A stretch of DNA of 64,000 bases from Pseudoalteromonas byunsanensis (GTDB lineage Bacteria > Pseudomonadota > Gammaproteobacteria > Enterobacterales > Alteromonadaceae): contig NZ_MNAN01000028.1 of NCBI RefSeq assembly GCF_001854475.1, positions 227,640-291,639 on the forward strand, given 5' to 3'. Both the position numbers and the translations under genes were made by a program. Positions 55,333 through 64,000 of the stretch are shown in pieces; within the stretch, counting starts at the first letter, position 1, and each line of letters starts with the position of its first letter. The notes below the pieces were generated by a model. That model did not search any database, was not told the origin of the DNA, and saw only the letters and a list, made by a program, of their open reading frames with translations.

Positions 55333-57517
55333 AAGACCTTTTATGCAAAAATCTATGTTGGCTTTGGCTGTCGCAGTTGCAATGCCAAGCGCATTGGCAG
55401 CGGATAATGACAGTGAGTTAGAACATATTCAGATCCTGAGTCACTATGACAAGCTTCGCACCGAGGCAGGTTCTGCTACTTTGCTTAGTGAAGAAGACTT
55501 AGAGAAGTATGAGTACGATGATATTCATCGTATTTTAGCATCAGTGCCGGGTGTCAATATTCGTGAAGAAGATGGTTATGGCTTGCGTCCTAACATTGGT
55601 TTTCGTGGTGTAACGCCTGAACGTAGTAAGAAAATTACCATCTTAGAAGATGGGGTATTGATTGGCCCATCGCCATACTCAGCGCCAGCAGCGTATTATT
55701 TTCCTGTCACCACACGTATGACCGCGGTTGAGGTATTTAAAGGCCCTGCGGCAATTAAATATGGTCCTCAAACAGTTGCGGGTACGCTGAACTTGATCAC
55801 CCGTCAAGTGCCTGAGTTTACGGAAGGCGGTATTGATATTGCGGCTGGTAGTGATGGTTATCAAAAGGCGCATGGTTATTTTGGCTCAGTCGTTAATAAC
55901 GTTGGGTTCTTGTTAGAAGGAGTAAACCTTCAAGCTGATGGCTTTAAAGAGTTAGATGGCGGTGGTAATACTGGATTTAATAAAAATGACCTGCTTGCTA
56001 AGTTTAACTATAAAATGCGAGTAGGCCAATTTGACCATACATTTGGATTGAAGCTTTCTTATTCAGATGAACAATCAGATGAAACTTATTTGGGTCTAAC
56101 AGACTCAGATTTTGCTAGCACGCCATATCGTCGTTATGCAGCCTCTCAGGATGCATTGATGGATACCGAGCACCAGCAAGTGATGTTCTCTCATTACTTA
56201 GAAGGTGAAGATATTCGCGTCACCACTCGAGTTTATCGTAATGATTATGAACGTGCGTGGCGAAAGCTAAATAGTTTAACGAATAAAAAGGTTTCGTTGT
56301 CGGGAATTTTAGCTAACCCTGAAGAGTATACGGACGAATACGCTGTTATTTCAGGCACGCAAGATTCGGTGCAGGCAGGTCGTAATTCTATCTTTTTAAC
56401 TATGGGCACCAATGATCGTGAATACTATTCGCAAGGTGTACAAGTTGATGCAACATTAAAGTTTAAGTTGTTTGATTTGCAGCACAAACTTTCAGCGGGT
56501 GTGCGCTATCATGAAGATGAAATTGAACGTAAACACTTTGAACAAATCTATGCGATGACATCGGGTAGAGTGGCGGATACGGGCCAAGATAAGGCATTCA
56601 CGACGTTAGATACGGAATCGACCGATGCATGGTCCGTTTATGTTGAAAACCAAATTAGCGTTGATGCACTGACTTTAGGTGTTGGTGTGCGTGGTGAGTT
56701 GATGGATATGCGCTACCAGAGCAACAAAGATACGCTAAATTGGCAAGACAAGACGACACGTATTTGGTTACCTGGGGTGAGTGGTTTTTACAAGCTTTCA
56801 GAAGAATCAGGCTTGTTGTTTGGGGTTCATCAAGGTTTTGTTCCATCTTCACCTGCGCAACGGACAAATGTTAAGCTTGAAAAGAGCGTTAACTACGAAT
56901 TTGGTGGCCGCTTTAATGATGGTGTAACCCAGTTTGAACTTGTGAGTTTTTACAATGATTACAGTAATTTAAAAGAAAGCTGCAGTCAGTCGAATTGTGG
57001 TATCGATGCACAAATAGATCAGGAGTTCAATGGCGGTGAAGTTGATGTATACGGTGTAGAGGCACAATTCTCACAGCGTTATCCATTAAGTATGAATTTA
57101 GAGATCCCCTACGGATTAGTCTATACCTACACCCAAAGTGAGTTTCAGCACGATTTGGACTCTGAGTTTGCGCAATGGGGAAAGGTTGAAAAAGGCGATG
57201 AGTTGCCTTATTTGCCTAACCATCAGGCAACGTTTAATATCGGCATAGCAGCGCAGGATTGGCAGCTTTCAATGGCAGTTAAGTATGTAAGTTCGATGCC
57301 TGAAGCGGCAGGTGAGGAAACTATTCTGTCGGGTAAAAAAGTTCCCTCTAATATCACGGTTGACTTATCAGCAAGCTATGAATTAGGTGACTACGGTAGA
57401 GTGTATGCCAAAGTCGATAACCTACTGGATGAAACAGAGGTGGTGAGTCGTCGCCCGTATGGTGCGCGACCCGGTAAACCACGTCAGTTCTCACTGGGCT
57501 ATAAATATCAGTTTTAA
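55325..57517 (+). CDS. TonB-dependent receptor, FecA-like (iron)
   Basis: 730 aa from the ATG at 55325, preceded by AGGT and overlapping the imelysin stop; GTG 55319 is the in-frame alternative. Signal peptide: SMLALAVAVAMPSALA. The plug domain has LRPNIGFRGVTPERSKKITI and AAIKYGPQTVAGTLNLITR; the barrel ends in FSLGYKYQF with the C-terminal Phe. The sequence resembles ferric-citrate-type receptors. With two iron-associated lipoproteins and a Fur box upstream, uptake of an iron complex is likely; the exact ligand is not readable. Confidence 0.92.
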   Translation: MTKRPFMQKSMLALAVAVAMPSALAADNDSELEHIQILSHYDKLRTEAGSATLLSEEDLEKYEYDDIHRILASVPGVNIREEDGYGLRPNIGFRGVTPERSKKITILEDGVLIGPSPYSAPAAYYFPVTTRMTAVEVFKGPAAIKYGPQTVAGTLNLITRQVPEFTEGGIDIAAGSDGYQKAHGYFGSVVNNVGFLLEGVNLQADGFKELDGGGNTGFNKNDLLAKFNYKMRVGQFDHTFGLKLSYSDEQSDETYLGLTDSDFASTPYRRYAASQDALMDTEHQQVMFSHYLEGEDIRVTTRVYRNDYERAWRKLNSLTNKKVSLSGILANPEEYTDEYAVISGTQDSVQAGRNSIFLTMGTNDREYYSQGVQVDATLKFKLFDLQHKLSAGVRYHEDEIERKHFEQIYAMTSGRVADTGQDKAFTTLDTESTDAWSVYVENQISVDALTLGVGVRGELMDMRYQSNKDTLNWQDKTTRIWLPGVSGFYKLSEESGLLFGVHQGFVPSSPAQRTNVKLEKSVNYEFGGRFNDGVTQFELVSFYNDYSNLKESCSQSNCGIDAQIDQEFNGGEVDVYGVEAQFSQRYPLSMNLEIPYGLVYTYTQSEFQHDLDSEFAQWGKVEKGDELPYLPNHQATFNIGIAAQDWQLSMAVKYVSSMPEAAGEETILSGKKVPSNITVDLSASYELGDYGRVYAKVDNLLDETEVVSRRPYGARPGKPRQFSLGYKYQF

Positions 57518-57540
57518 TGAGCTGATATAGTCTATGAATT

Positions 57541-57567
57541 AAGGGTCACAGAGTGGCCCTTTTTTTG
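57541..57567 (+). terminator. Terminator between receptor and hydroxylase genes
   Basis: AAGGGTCAC pairs with GTGGCCCTT (one wobble) around a 3-nt loop, followed by a run of T. It ends only 9 bp before the next start codon, so it could act as a partial attenuator. Confidence 0.8.
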
Positions 57568-57575
57568 AGGTAAAT

Positions 57576-58562
57576 ATGTTAGAACAGATGTGGCAGAGTT
57601 TTGTGTCTTTGCCAGGCTATTTACTTGATGCTAATAAGCGCATTTATCTACCTTACTTATTTAGTGCGGTGTTGATGGCTGTGCCAGTGTATTTTGCTGC
57701 TCAATTGCACCAGCGTTCAGTACGTGGCTTTTTTCGCTTTCTGTTTCCTAAAAGAGTATGGCTGTGTAAAAGTGCTCGGCTTGATTACTGCTTGTTGGTC
57801 AGCAATGTACTTCTTAAAGCCGCACTTTTCGCGCCAATTGTGCTCACGATGGTGCCAGTAGCCATAGCGACAACTGAGGTACTCGAATGGTTGTTTGGAC
57901 AGCCGTTACACCTTGTTTGGCCTGAATCGGCCGTGATTGTGATATTTACCCTGATGCTGTTTATCGTTGATGACTTAACACGCTTCTTATTGCATTTGTT
58001 GCTGCATAAGGTGCCGTTTCTTTGGGAGTTTCATAAAGTACATCACTCCGCTAAGGTATTGACTCCCTTCACGATATATCGATCTCACCCTGTTGAAAGT
58101 TACCTCTATGCTTGCAGAATGGCTCTGACGCAGGGGCTTGTAGTGGGATTTGGTTACCATTTTTTCGGGACTGAACTGAGTATGTACGATATTTTGGGAG
58201 CCAATGCCTTTGTGTTCATATTTAACATTTGCGGTGCCAACTTGCGTCATTCCCATATTCGCTTTAGTTGGGGTGATAAATTAGAAGGCTGGTTCATTAG
58301 CCCAGCACAGCATCAAATACACCATAGTGACAATCCACAACATTTTGATGCCAATTTAGGGTCAGCTCTTGCTGTTTGGGACAGAATGTATGGGTCATTG
58401 ATAAAAGCATCAAGCGCACCAAATATTAATATCGGTGTCGGTCAATACGATGCGGGACATGATTCCTTGACTGCAATTTACTTGAAACCGTTTAAGCAGG
58501 CTTGTTTATCGCTATTACCAAGAAAGGCAGTTTCCAAACAGCCCATGGATAAATTAGACTAG
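57576..58562 (+). CDS. Sterol desaturase/fatty acid hydroxylase family membrane protein
   Basis: 328 aa, with about four to five membrane helices. The di-iron histidine clusters are in place: FLLHLLLHKVPFLW, EFHKVHHSAKV, RSHPVE, LRHSHI and SPAQHQIHHSDNP. Members use O2 and iron to hydroxylate or desaturate lipids, but the substrate here is unknown. It follows the iron receptor gene after a terminator-like hairpin; GAGG precedes the ATG. Being an iron enzyme gene next to an iron-uptake operon is notable but not proof of a link. Confidence 0.88.
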   Translation: MLEQMWQSFVSLPGYLLDANKRIYLPYLFSAVLMAVPVYFAAQLHQRSVRGFFRFLFPKRVWLCKSARLDYCLLVSNVLLKAALFAPIVLTMVPVAIATTEVLEWLFGQPLHLVWPESAVIVIFTLMLFIVDDLTRFLLHLLLHKVPFLWEFHKVHHSAKVLTPFTIYRSHPVESYLYACRMALTQGLVVGFGYHFFGTELSMYDILGANAFVFIFNICGANLRHSHIRFSWGDKLEGWFISPAQHQIHHSDNPQHFDANLGSALAVWDRMYGSLIKASSAPNINIGVGQYDAGHDSLTAIYLKPFKQACLSLLPRKAVSKQPMDKLD

Positions 58563-58786
58563 CGCTCAGACTTGGCTTGCAACAAAGGCATGAGTAACTT
58601 CTCTAGACCATTTAGCTTAACCTCGTAGATCATAGCCAATTGTTCTCCCAGTTTTCCTTGCGGAAAACCTTGCTGTTTGAACCACACAACGTAGGGTTCT
58701 GGAAGCAACAAAAGTGGCGTGCCAGCATGTTTGCCAAATGGCATTTTCGTATTAATGGCGGCGACGAGCGCTTGGTGATCGTACAT
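58559..58786 (-). CDS. DUF3820 family protein
   Basis: 75 aa from the ATG at 58786. The sequence MPFGKHAGTPLLLLPEPYVV then WFKQQGFPQGKLGEQLAMIY matches DUF3820, a domain related to the C-terminal part of some DEDD exonucleases. Function unknown. Its stop overlaps the end of the convergent hydroxylase gene by 4 bp. A longer frame to 58828 exists but adds unconserved residues; neither start has a strong ribosome site. Confidence 0.8.
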   Translation of the reverse strand: MYDHQALVAAINTKMPFGKHAGTPLLLLPEPYVVWFKQQGFPQGKLGEQLAMIYEVKLNGLEKLLMPLLQAKSER

Positions 58787-58913
58787 GGGAATACAGTTTG
58801 TTCGGTAACAGAGTTGCAAGTGTAACAAGTTATCTTTGGCTTGGCATCTCTATACACCTGAGTTTAGAGTTGTGTGCTGAGCGTGAAGCTATTAGTTGCG
58901 AGATTATTTGTGG

Positions 58914-60155
58914 CTAATGAATTTCACAAGCTAGCACTTGCATTTGTTCGTTACACCAGTTCAGTGCGTCGTTGTAAGCTAAGGGTAATACGTCAGGGTC
59001 AATGTTGAGCGCTAGGCATTGTGCTTGCGCTGCTTGCCAATCAGCTTGTTCATAACTTTGTACGATTAATAACAAGTGTGCCAATGGACCTTCACCACTA
59101 ACTAACGCCTGTTTGATAGAGTCAACCAGCGGCAGCTTATCCATGATGTTTTCCATACTGTCATCTCGGATGGCATCTATCAAAGACATCATACCGGTTA
59201 GAAATGCAGGGCCCACATACTTAGTACTGTTAGCATTTAACGCTAGTTGCTCACAAAACCTTGCCCTAGTCAAAGACAGTTTTATTAACTCCGCCGGTTT
59301 TTCTGGGGATATTTGCGCAGCAAATGTTAGTGATAGAAACCTTTTTAACTCTTGATTGCCTAAAGCAACCAACGCTTGTTTTATACTATTGATTTTGGTT
59401 CTTCGTTTGAATATTGCAGAGTTAGTGTAACGCAGTAACTTATACGATAGATTAATGTCTCGCTCAAATATCGGAGTTAACTTTTTAATATCAACATACT
59501 CGTTGACTGTTTCACTTAGCAATCGAGTGATTGATAATTCACTGGCGCTGAACATTTTACTGGTGAGCATTTCTGGTTTTGCAAAATAAAACCCTTGAAA
59601 AAGAGAAAATCCTAGGCTCTTTAATTGCTCCAGCTGCTGGTGGTTTTCAACCTTTTCTGCAATTAACTTTATATGGTTGTGTGGTTCAATTTCTTTCATT
59701 ATGAGATGTATTTCAGGTAATGGCGTACAGCTAACATCTATTTTTAAATATTTTATATATGGATAAAAATGTCGCCAAGCTGACTGATGGCGATAATGAT
59801 CTAAAGCAACACCATAGCCTTTGCTATGTAATGTTTTAACCGCGTTAAGGAGCTTTTTGCCAGGTTCTATGGATTCAATAATTTCAACTATCATATGCTT
59901 AGGTGGTAGCATAAATGGATAACCAAGTAGCAAGGTATTTAAGGTGAAATTTATAAATGCAGGTTTATGATTGCTAAGCTCGGCAAGTTCGAAATAAAAT
60001 TGGCTACCCTCTAGCAGTTGGGAAGTTGCCCTATCTGCATTGATACATGGAAAGACATTATTGGGCCCATTGCGAAATAATATCTCATAGCCTATTGGTT
60101 CGTTGTTACTGTCGAAAATAGGTTGCCGTGCTGCGTAAAAGTTCATAAACACCAC
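58914..60155 (-). CDS. EAL-HDOD signalling protein with degenerate EAL site
   Basis: 413 aa. The N-terminal EAL-like domain spans about 1-200: YEILFRNG keeps ExLxR, MIVEIIES and KYLKIDVS are present, but the DDFG(T/A)G loop reads LDHYRHQ, so c-di-GMP hydrolysis is unlikely. The C-terminal HDOD domain spans about 205-405 (FERDINLSYKLLRYTNSAIF, IKQALVALGNQELKRFLSLT). Such YuxH-type proteins act as c-di-GMP-related or stress regulators. GTG 60155 (AGAAGGG upstream) or ATG 60146 could start. Monocistronic. Confidence 0.9.
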   Translation of the reverse strand: MVFMNFYAARQPIFDSNNEPIGYEILFRNGPNNVFPCINADRATSQLLEGSQFYFELAELSNHKPAFINFTLNTLLLGYPFMLPPKHMIVEIIESIEPGKKLLNAVKTLHSKGYGVALDHYRHQSAWRHFYPYIKYLKIDVSCTPLPEIHLIMKEIEPHNHIKLIAEKVENHQQLEQLKSLGFSLFQGFYFAKPEMLTSKMFSASELSITRLLSETVNEYVDIKKLTPIFERDINLSYKLLRYTNSAIFKRRTKINSIKQALVALGNQELKRFLSLTFAAQISPEKPAELIKLSLTRARFCEQLALNANSTKYVGPAFLTGMMSLIDAIRDDSMENIMDKLPLVDSIKQALVSGEGPLAHLLLIVQSYEQADWQAAQAQCLALNIDPDVLPLAYNDALNWCNEQMQVLACEIH

Positions 60156-60425
60156 AAAATAGAACCCTTCTGTTTATAATAATAGTCAAAATCAAGCCTA
60201 ATTCATTATTTTGACGTTTTGCGTATCATCCATTTTTACTTAATCAAAGCTGTATGGTTACTGAACATATGTTGACCGGTAAACGTGAGCGACTATGCTG
60301 GGGTGTGCAGAATATTCATGATATAGTCAGACGACACTAATAATGCCCTCTATTTAATGCCAATAAGAAAGGCGCAAGCTGGATAATTGTCATTGGGTAG
60401 AGTGCTGATAACTGAGGAGGTAACT

Positions 60426-61904
60426 TTGGAATTAGGCACGATAATTTCGCTTGTATTGTACTTTATAGTTATGCTGGGCATTGGTTTGTACGCCTATCGT
60501 AAATCAACCAGTGATGTCTCTGGTTACATGCTTGGAGGTCGTAATTTGCCGCCAAGTGTAGCGGCTCTGTCAGCAGGTGCGTCTGACATGAGTGGTTGGA
60601 TCCTTATGGGGTTACCCGGAGCTATGTTCGTAACAGGTTTTAGCAGTACCTGGATCGCAATTGGTTTGGTGATTGGTGCATGGTTAAACTATTTTTTGGT
60701 AGCACCAAGGTTGCGTGTTTATACCGAACTTGCGAATGACTCAATTACTATTCCAGATTACTTTGCTAATCGCTTTGAAGACAAAGGTAATGCACTGCGT
60801 ATTGTTTCTGCGTTAGTGATCATTGTATTCTTTACGTTGTACACGTCGTCAGGTGTGGTAGCGGGTGGCAAGTTATTTGAAAGCTCATTTGGTATGAGTT
60901 ATGAATCTGGATTGTACATTACCACTGGAGTGGTTGTTCTTTACACCTTGTTTGGTGGTTTCCTTGCCGTAAGTCTGACTGACTTTGTACAAGGTTGTAT
61001 CATGTTTATCGCCCTCATTTTGGTGCCAGTAGTAACCTATTCCTTACTCGATGCGCCGTTATCGTCAACGCTAGACGCGGTGAATCCGCAAATGCTAACC
61101 TGGGTTGGTGCTGGGGGGGCAATTGGTATTGTCTCCGCGATGTCTTGGGGTCTAGGCTATTTTGGACAGCCGCACATTATTGTACGCTTTATGTCCGTAA
61201 GAAGTGTCAAGGACATGCCAACGGCACGTCGTATAGGTATGTCGTGGATGATTATCGCTGCATTAGGTGCGGTAGGCACGGGTATATTTGGCGCTGCTTA
61301 TTCTCATGAAAAGGGTATTGTAGTTGATGACCCAGAAACTATTTTCTTGATTCTTTCTCAATTACTGTTTCACCCACTAATTGCTGGGTTCCTATTAGCT
61401 GCTATCTTAGCTGCTATCATGAGTACCATTTCATCTCAGTTGCTAGTGAGCTCTAGCTCATTAACAGAAGACTTTTATAAGATTTTTGTCCATCGTGAAG
61501 CAACGGATAAAGAGTTGGTATTGGTGGGGCGTCTGAGCGTCGTGGCAGTTGCGTTGTGTGCTATTTATCTTGCTTATGACAGAGATAGCTCCATCTTAAG
61601 CTTAGTAAGTAACGCATGGGCTGGTTTTGGTGCAGCGTTTGGTCCATTGGTATTGTTAAGCTTATGTTGGCAACGAATGAATTTTGCAGGTGCTTTGGCG
61701 GGTATGGTATCAGGGGCTGCAACCGTACTTGTTTGGATTTATGCGCCTATTACGATAAATGGAGAAACGTTGAGTTCAATCATTTATGAAATCATCCCGG
61801 GTTTTGTGGTATCAATGGTGACGATTGTTGTAGTAAGCCTACTTACATCAGCACCGAGCGAACCTATTCAAAACTTGTTTAAGAAAGTACAAAGTGAGCT
61901 ATAA
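60426..61904 (+). CDS. putP: Sodium/proline symporter PutP
   Basis: 492 aa from the TTG at 60426, which has a near-perfect GAGGAGGT upstream; the open frame to 60387 lacks one. SSS-family transporter with PutP hallmarks: GYMLGGRNLPPSVAALSAGA, SDMSGWILMGLPGAMFVTGF (Na+ and proline site), YFGQPHIIVRFMSVRS and LAAIMSTISSQLLVSSSSL. It imports proline with Na+, as nutrient or osmolyte. No putA is in the window. About 13 membrane helices. Confidence 0.94.
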   Translation: MELGTIISLVLYFIVMLGIGLYAYRKSTSDVSGYMLGGRNLPPSVAALSAGASDMSGWILMGLPGAMFVTGFSSTWIAIGLVIGAWLNYFLVAPRLRVYTELANDSITIPDYFANRFEDKGNALRIVSALVIIVFFTLYTSSGVVAGGKLFESSFGMSYESGLYITTGVVVLYTLFGGFLAVSLTDFVQGCIMFIALILVPVVTYSLLDAPLSSTLDAVNPQMLTWVGAGGAIGIVSAMSWGLGYFGQPHIIVRFMSVRSVKDMPTARRIGMSWMIIAALGAVGTGIFGAAYSHEKGIVVDDPETIFLILSQLLFHPLIAGFLLAAILAAIMSTISSQLLVSSSSLTEDFYKIFVHREATDKELVLVGRLSVVAVALCAIYLAYDRDSSILSLVSNAWAGFGAAFGPLVLLSLCWQRMNFAGALAGMVSGAATVLVWIYAPITINGETLSSIIYEIIPGFVVSMVTIVVVSLLTSAPSEPIQNLFKKVQSEL

Positions 61905-61937
61905 GTCTCATTTAGCTGATTAAAAAATCGCTGTTCT

Positions 61938-61983
61938 GAAGTGACCCCATAAAGTTGGACATTCCAATTACTGGGGTCACTTC
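61938..61983. repeat. Inverted repeat after putP, resembling paired insertion-sequence ends
   Basis: GAAGTGACCCCA and its near-complement TGGGGTCACTTC lie 46 bp end to end, with partial continuing symmetry inside (TAAAGTTGG against CCAATTAC). The outer bases resemble terminal repeats of IS3-family elements as I remember them (TGACCCC...AAAGTTGGAC). It may be a scar or miniature element now serving as a terminator between putP and the convergent gene. Confidence 0.45.
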
Positions 61984-61996
61984 ATTAGACGCTTTT

Positions 61997-62959
61997 TTAA
62001 AAACACTCCAGATTACCCATTTCAATAATACGCTCGGTTTCACCGCTGTTACTAAACTGGTACAGACTTTTGTTAATATCATCTAATACTTGCCGCCATT
62101 GCGGTTTGCTTTTGCTCAAAGCAAAGTAAAGATAGTTATACTTTAATAATTTAGACTCGTTCTCTATGTTGCTTAGCAAATTAACTTTCTCTGACTTACT
62201 CAATTGTGAGTAATTGACGGTAAATCGCAACACTTTGGGATCGCCAATGATTAGGTCAACACGTTTACCAACAAGTAATTTAACCAGTTGTAAATCATCG
62301 ACCGCTTCGATGATAACGAATTCACCATTGTCCATCATGGCATCGAATTCAGGTGTATTTTGATAGCCTCGGACAACACCAATCTTTTGCCCTTTTAAGG
62401 AAAGCAAATTACCATCAAACCTATCTTTATCGCCTTTACGTTTGAGAAAGCCAATTTCGCCGCCAGGAAATGAGTTAGACAGCGCTAACATTTCTCTGCG
62501 TGTTTTACCGGACACGTAATCTGATGGGGCGGAGTCTTCAATATAATACTCAGGCATTAAGATGTCGGCTTTACCTGTTTCAGCAGCTCTAACCGCGCGT
62601 GCCCAAGGTAAAAACTCGACATGAACTTTGTAACCTTGCTCGGCGAGTACGGCCACTGCAAATTGGAATACCCAACCCTTGTTACATAGTGCTTGGCCGA
62701 TATACGGTGGCCAGTCTAAGGTAACAACTCTTAGTAACTCCTTTTCACCTTTAGGGTTGTAGAGATAACCGTTCTCATATTCAACCCCTTGAACAAGGTG
62801 ATAGCTTGCGTCCTTAAAGTAACCCACATTTGTGACACTTTGGGCAAATACTAGCGGTGTGAGCAGCACCATAATTAACACTAGAGTAATACGCATGGCA
62901 TTTACGACTGAATGAACGAGTATATTTTTAAGTTTAGAAAATGAAGGAGAATTTTCCAT
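61997..62959 (-). CDS. Periplasmic substrate-binding protein (SBP_bac_3-like)
   Basis: Up to 320 aa. The signal peptide is RITLVLIMVLLTPLVFA, which begins at M22, so ATG 62896 gives a normal secreted protein and ATG 62959 a long leader; neither has a clear ribosome site. Mature segments VTLDWPPYIGQALCNKGWVF, VEFLPWARAVRAAETGKADI and LKGQKIGVVRGYQNTPEFDA match amino-acid-type binding proteins. No transporter genes accompany it. It might be a sensor or orphan binding protein like the one at 24 kb. Confidence is in the fold, not the ligand. Confidence 0.82.
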   Translation of the reverse strand: MENSPSFSKLKNILVHSVVNAMRITLVLIMVLLTPLVFAQSVTNVGYFKDASYHLVQGVEYENGYLYNPKGEKELLRVVTLDWPPYIGQALCNKGWVFQFAVAVLAEQGYKVHVEFLPWARAVRAAETGKADILMPEYYIEDSAPSDYVSGKTRREMLALSNSFPGGEIGFLKRKGDKDRFDGNLLSLKGQKIGVVRGYQNTPEFDAMMDNGEFVIIEAVDDLQLVKLLVGKRVDLIIGDPKVLRFTVNYSQLSKSEKVNLLSNIENESKLLKYNYLYFALSKSKPQWRQVLDDINKSLYQFSNSGETERIIEMGNLECF

Positions 62960-62975
62960 GATATTTCAGACACAA

Positions 62976-62999
62976 AAAAACCGGCCTTAGCCGGTTTTT
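62976..62999 (-). terminator. cysK terminator
   Basis: CCGGC and GCCGG with flanking A5/T5 pairs form a stem around CTTA, ending in a T-run on the minus strand, 15 bp after the cysK stop. Confidence 0.92.
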
Positions 63000-63013
63000 A
63001 GAAATACTTGTAA

Positions 63014-63982
63014 TTACTGCACAAGCTCTTGATCAGAAAATTCGTCTGCAAATAGTGGGCTAGATAGATAACGCTCAGTTGCGCTCGGTAAAATAACGAC
63101 AATATTCTTGTCGGCATTTTCTGGTTTCTCTGCAATACGCTTTGCGGCTACAACAGCGGCACCAGATGAGATACCAACCAAGATACCTTCGTCTTTCATC
63201 AGTTGGTGAGCCATCGCAATAGCGTCTTCATTTGAAACTAATTCAGTGCCGTCAATCAGCTCTAGATCTAGATTGCCAGGAATGAAGCCTGCACCAATAC
63301 CTTGGATTTTATGAGGGCCAGGTTTTACCTCCTCGCCAGCAAGTGTTTGTGTGATCACTGGAGAATCTGAAGGTTCAACGGCAATTGCTTTGACTTGTAA
63401 ACCTTTTTCATTTTTTAGGTAGCGAGTCGTACCAGTGATGGTACCGCCCGTACCAACACCTGCAACAAAGTAATCAACCTTGCCATCCATTGCTTCAAAA
63501 ATTTCTGGGCCAGTAGTTTCAAAATGGATTTTAGGGTTTGCAGGGTTTTCGAACTGCTGTAGCAAAATATACTTTTCAGGGTTGCTTGCCTGAATTTCAT
63601 TAGCTTTTTCGATTGCGCCTTTCATACCTTTGGCGCCTTCAGTCAATACTAAGTTTGCACCTAGTGCTTTAAGTAGCTTACGGCGTTCTAGACTCATCGT
63701 GTTTGGCATAGTTAGCGTCAGCTTGTAACCGCGAGAAGCTGCTACAAATGCTAAAGCGATACCAGTGTTACCAGAAGTAGGCTCAATGAGCTCTTTGTCT
63801 TTTGTTAGAAGACCTGACTTTTCTGCTTCCCAAATCATAGAAGCACCGATACGACATTTAACGCTGAAACTTGGGTTACGAGCTTCAATTTTTGCGTATA
63901 CGTTACCACCTGTCACGCGGTTTAATTTTACAATCGGAGTTTGACCAATTGTTAGGCTGTTATCTGCGAATATCTTAGACAT
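63014..63982 (-). CDS. cysK: Cysteine synthase A
   Basis: 322 aa PLP enzyme making cysteine from O-acetylserine and sulfide. The PLP lysine lies in [29 protein letters not shown] and [16 protein letters not shown] bind substrate and phosphate. The C-terminus EFSDQELVQ lacks the usual CysK end. AAGG precedes the ATG, which is only 18 bp inside the right edge of the window, so the promoter lies outside. CysK is favoured over CysM by overall similarity. Confidence 0.95.
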   Translation of the reverse strand: MSKIFADNSLTIGQTPIVKLNRVTGGNVYAKIEARNPSFSVKCRIGASMIWEAEKSGLLTKDKELIEPTSGNTGIALAFVAASRGYKLTLTMPNTMSLERRKLLKALGANLVLTEGAKGMKGAIEKANEIQASNPEKYILLQQFENPANPKIHFETTGPEIFEAMDGKVDYFVAGVGTGGTITGTTRYLKNEKGLQVKAIAVEPSDSPVITQTLAGEEVKPGPHKIQGIGAGFIPGNLDLELIDGTELVSNEDAIAMAHQLMKDEGILVGISSGAAVVAAKRIAEKPENADKNIVVILPSATERYLSSPLFADEFSDQELVQ

Positions 63983-64000
63983 TGTGTTCCCTTAGGTGCT

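Noticed and set aside
1..64000. CRISPR arrays, rRNA, ordinary tRNA genes, intact insertion sequences, prophage.
   Set aside because: I saw no regularly spaced repeats, no rRNA or tRNA features other than the tmRNA, no intact transposase frame and no phage structural genes.

Overview
The window looks like chromosome of a marine gammaproteobacterium of the Alteromonadales, most likely Pseudoalteromonas or a close relative. The reasons are large TonB-dependent receptors, an edd-eda-gap Entner-Doudoroff operon, the rnt/motY pair, the smpB/ratA-rnfH/bamE neighbourhood, Na+-coupled symporters, Cache-type chemoreceptors and moderately AT-rich DNA. This is inferred from gene content; no database search was possible.

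Layout. 1-12.4 kb: a divergent catabolic locus, with a TonB receptor leftward and an eight-gene operon rightward (PLP dehydratase/deaminase, RpiR regulator, D-aminoacylase-type amidohydrolase, RidA, Na+ symporter, PfkB kinase, GH20 hexosaminidase, SMP-30 lactonase). The gene set fits the oxidative chitin pathway reported for Pseudoalteromonas, in which C1-oxidised GlcNAc (GlcNAc1A) is deacetylated, deaminated to 2-keto-3-deoxygluconate and phosphorylated to KDPG. 12.4-18.7 kb: an unrecognised secreted protein, a CadC-like membrane regulator, a secreted FGE-sulfatase-domain protein, a trypsin-like lipoprotein and a small unknown. 18.9-26 kb: an M1 aminopeptidase, then a chemoreceptor, a periplasmic binding protein and a Tsx-like porin, closed by a decayed second copy of the aminopeptidase 3' end.

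26-29.9 kb is an accessory zone built against the 3' end of ssrA (tmRNA). Three direct repeats of the tmRNA 3' end and its flank (about 27.16, 28.13 and 29.48 kb) look like attachment sites. They bound two small islets holding a frameshifted integrase tail, an orphan AbiGi-family gene, a relic of a REP-associated transposase and a shortened HNH-type protein. To their left lie a minimal 2OG-Fe(II) oxygenase, a zinc-ribbon protein and an unknown small protein.

30-51 kb is largely housekeeping: a FapA/DUF342 protein; edd-eda-gap behind two perfect palindromic operators; a Sel1 lipoprotein; rnt and motY; mnmC; fabB with a FabR-like site; smpB; ratA-rnfH; bamE; a GIY-YIG protein; an M28 peptidase with a transglutaminase/TPR lipoprotein; a second chemoreceptor; ilvC/ilvY. 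52-58.6 kb: a probable iron-acquisition operon (DUF4856 lipoprotein, imelysin lipoprotein, FecA-like TonB receptor, fatty acid hydroxylase-family membrane protein) behind a good Fur-box match and split by internal terminators. 58.6-64 kb: a DUF3820 protein, an EAL-HDOD protein, putP, a second binding protein and cysK.

Links between regions: the left-hand pathway should end in KDPG, which Eda (34 kb) cleaves to pyruvate and glyceraldehyde 3-phosphate, and Gap (35 kb) takes the latter. SmpB (43 kb) and tmRNA (29.5 kb) together form the trans-translation system.
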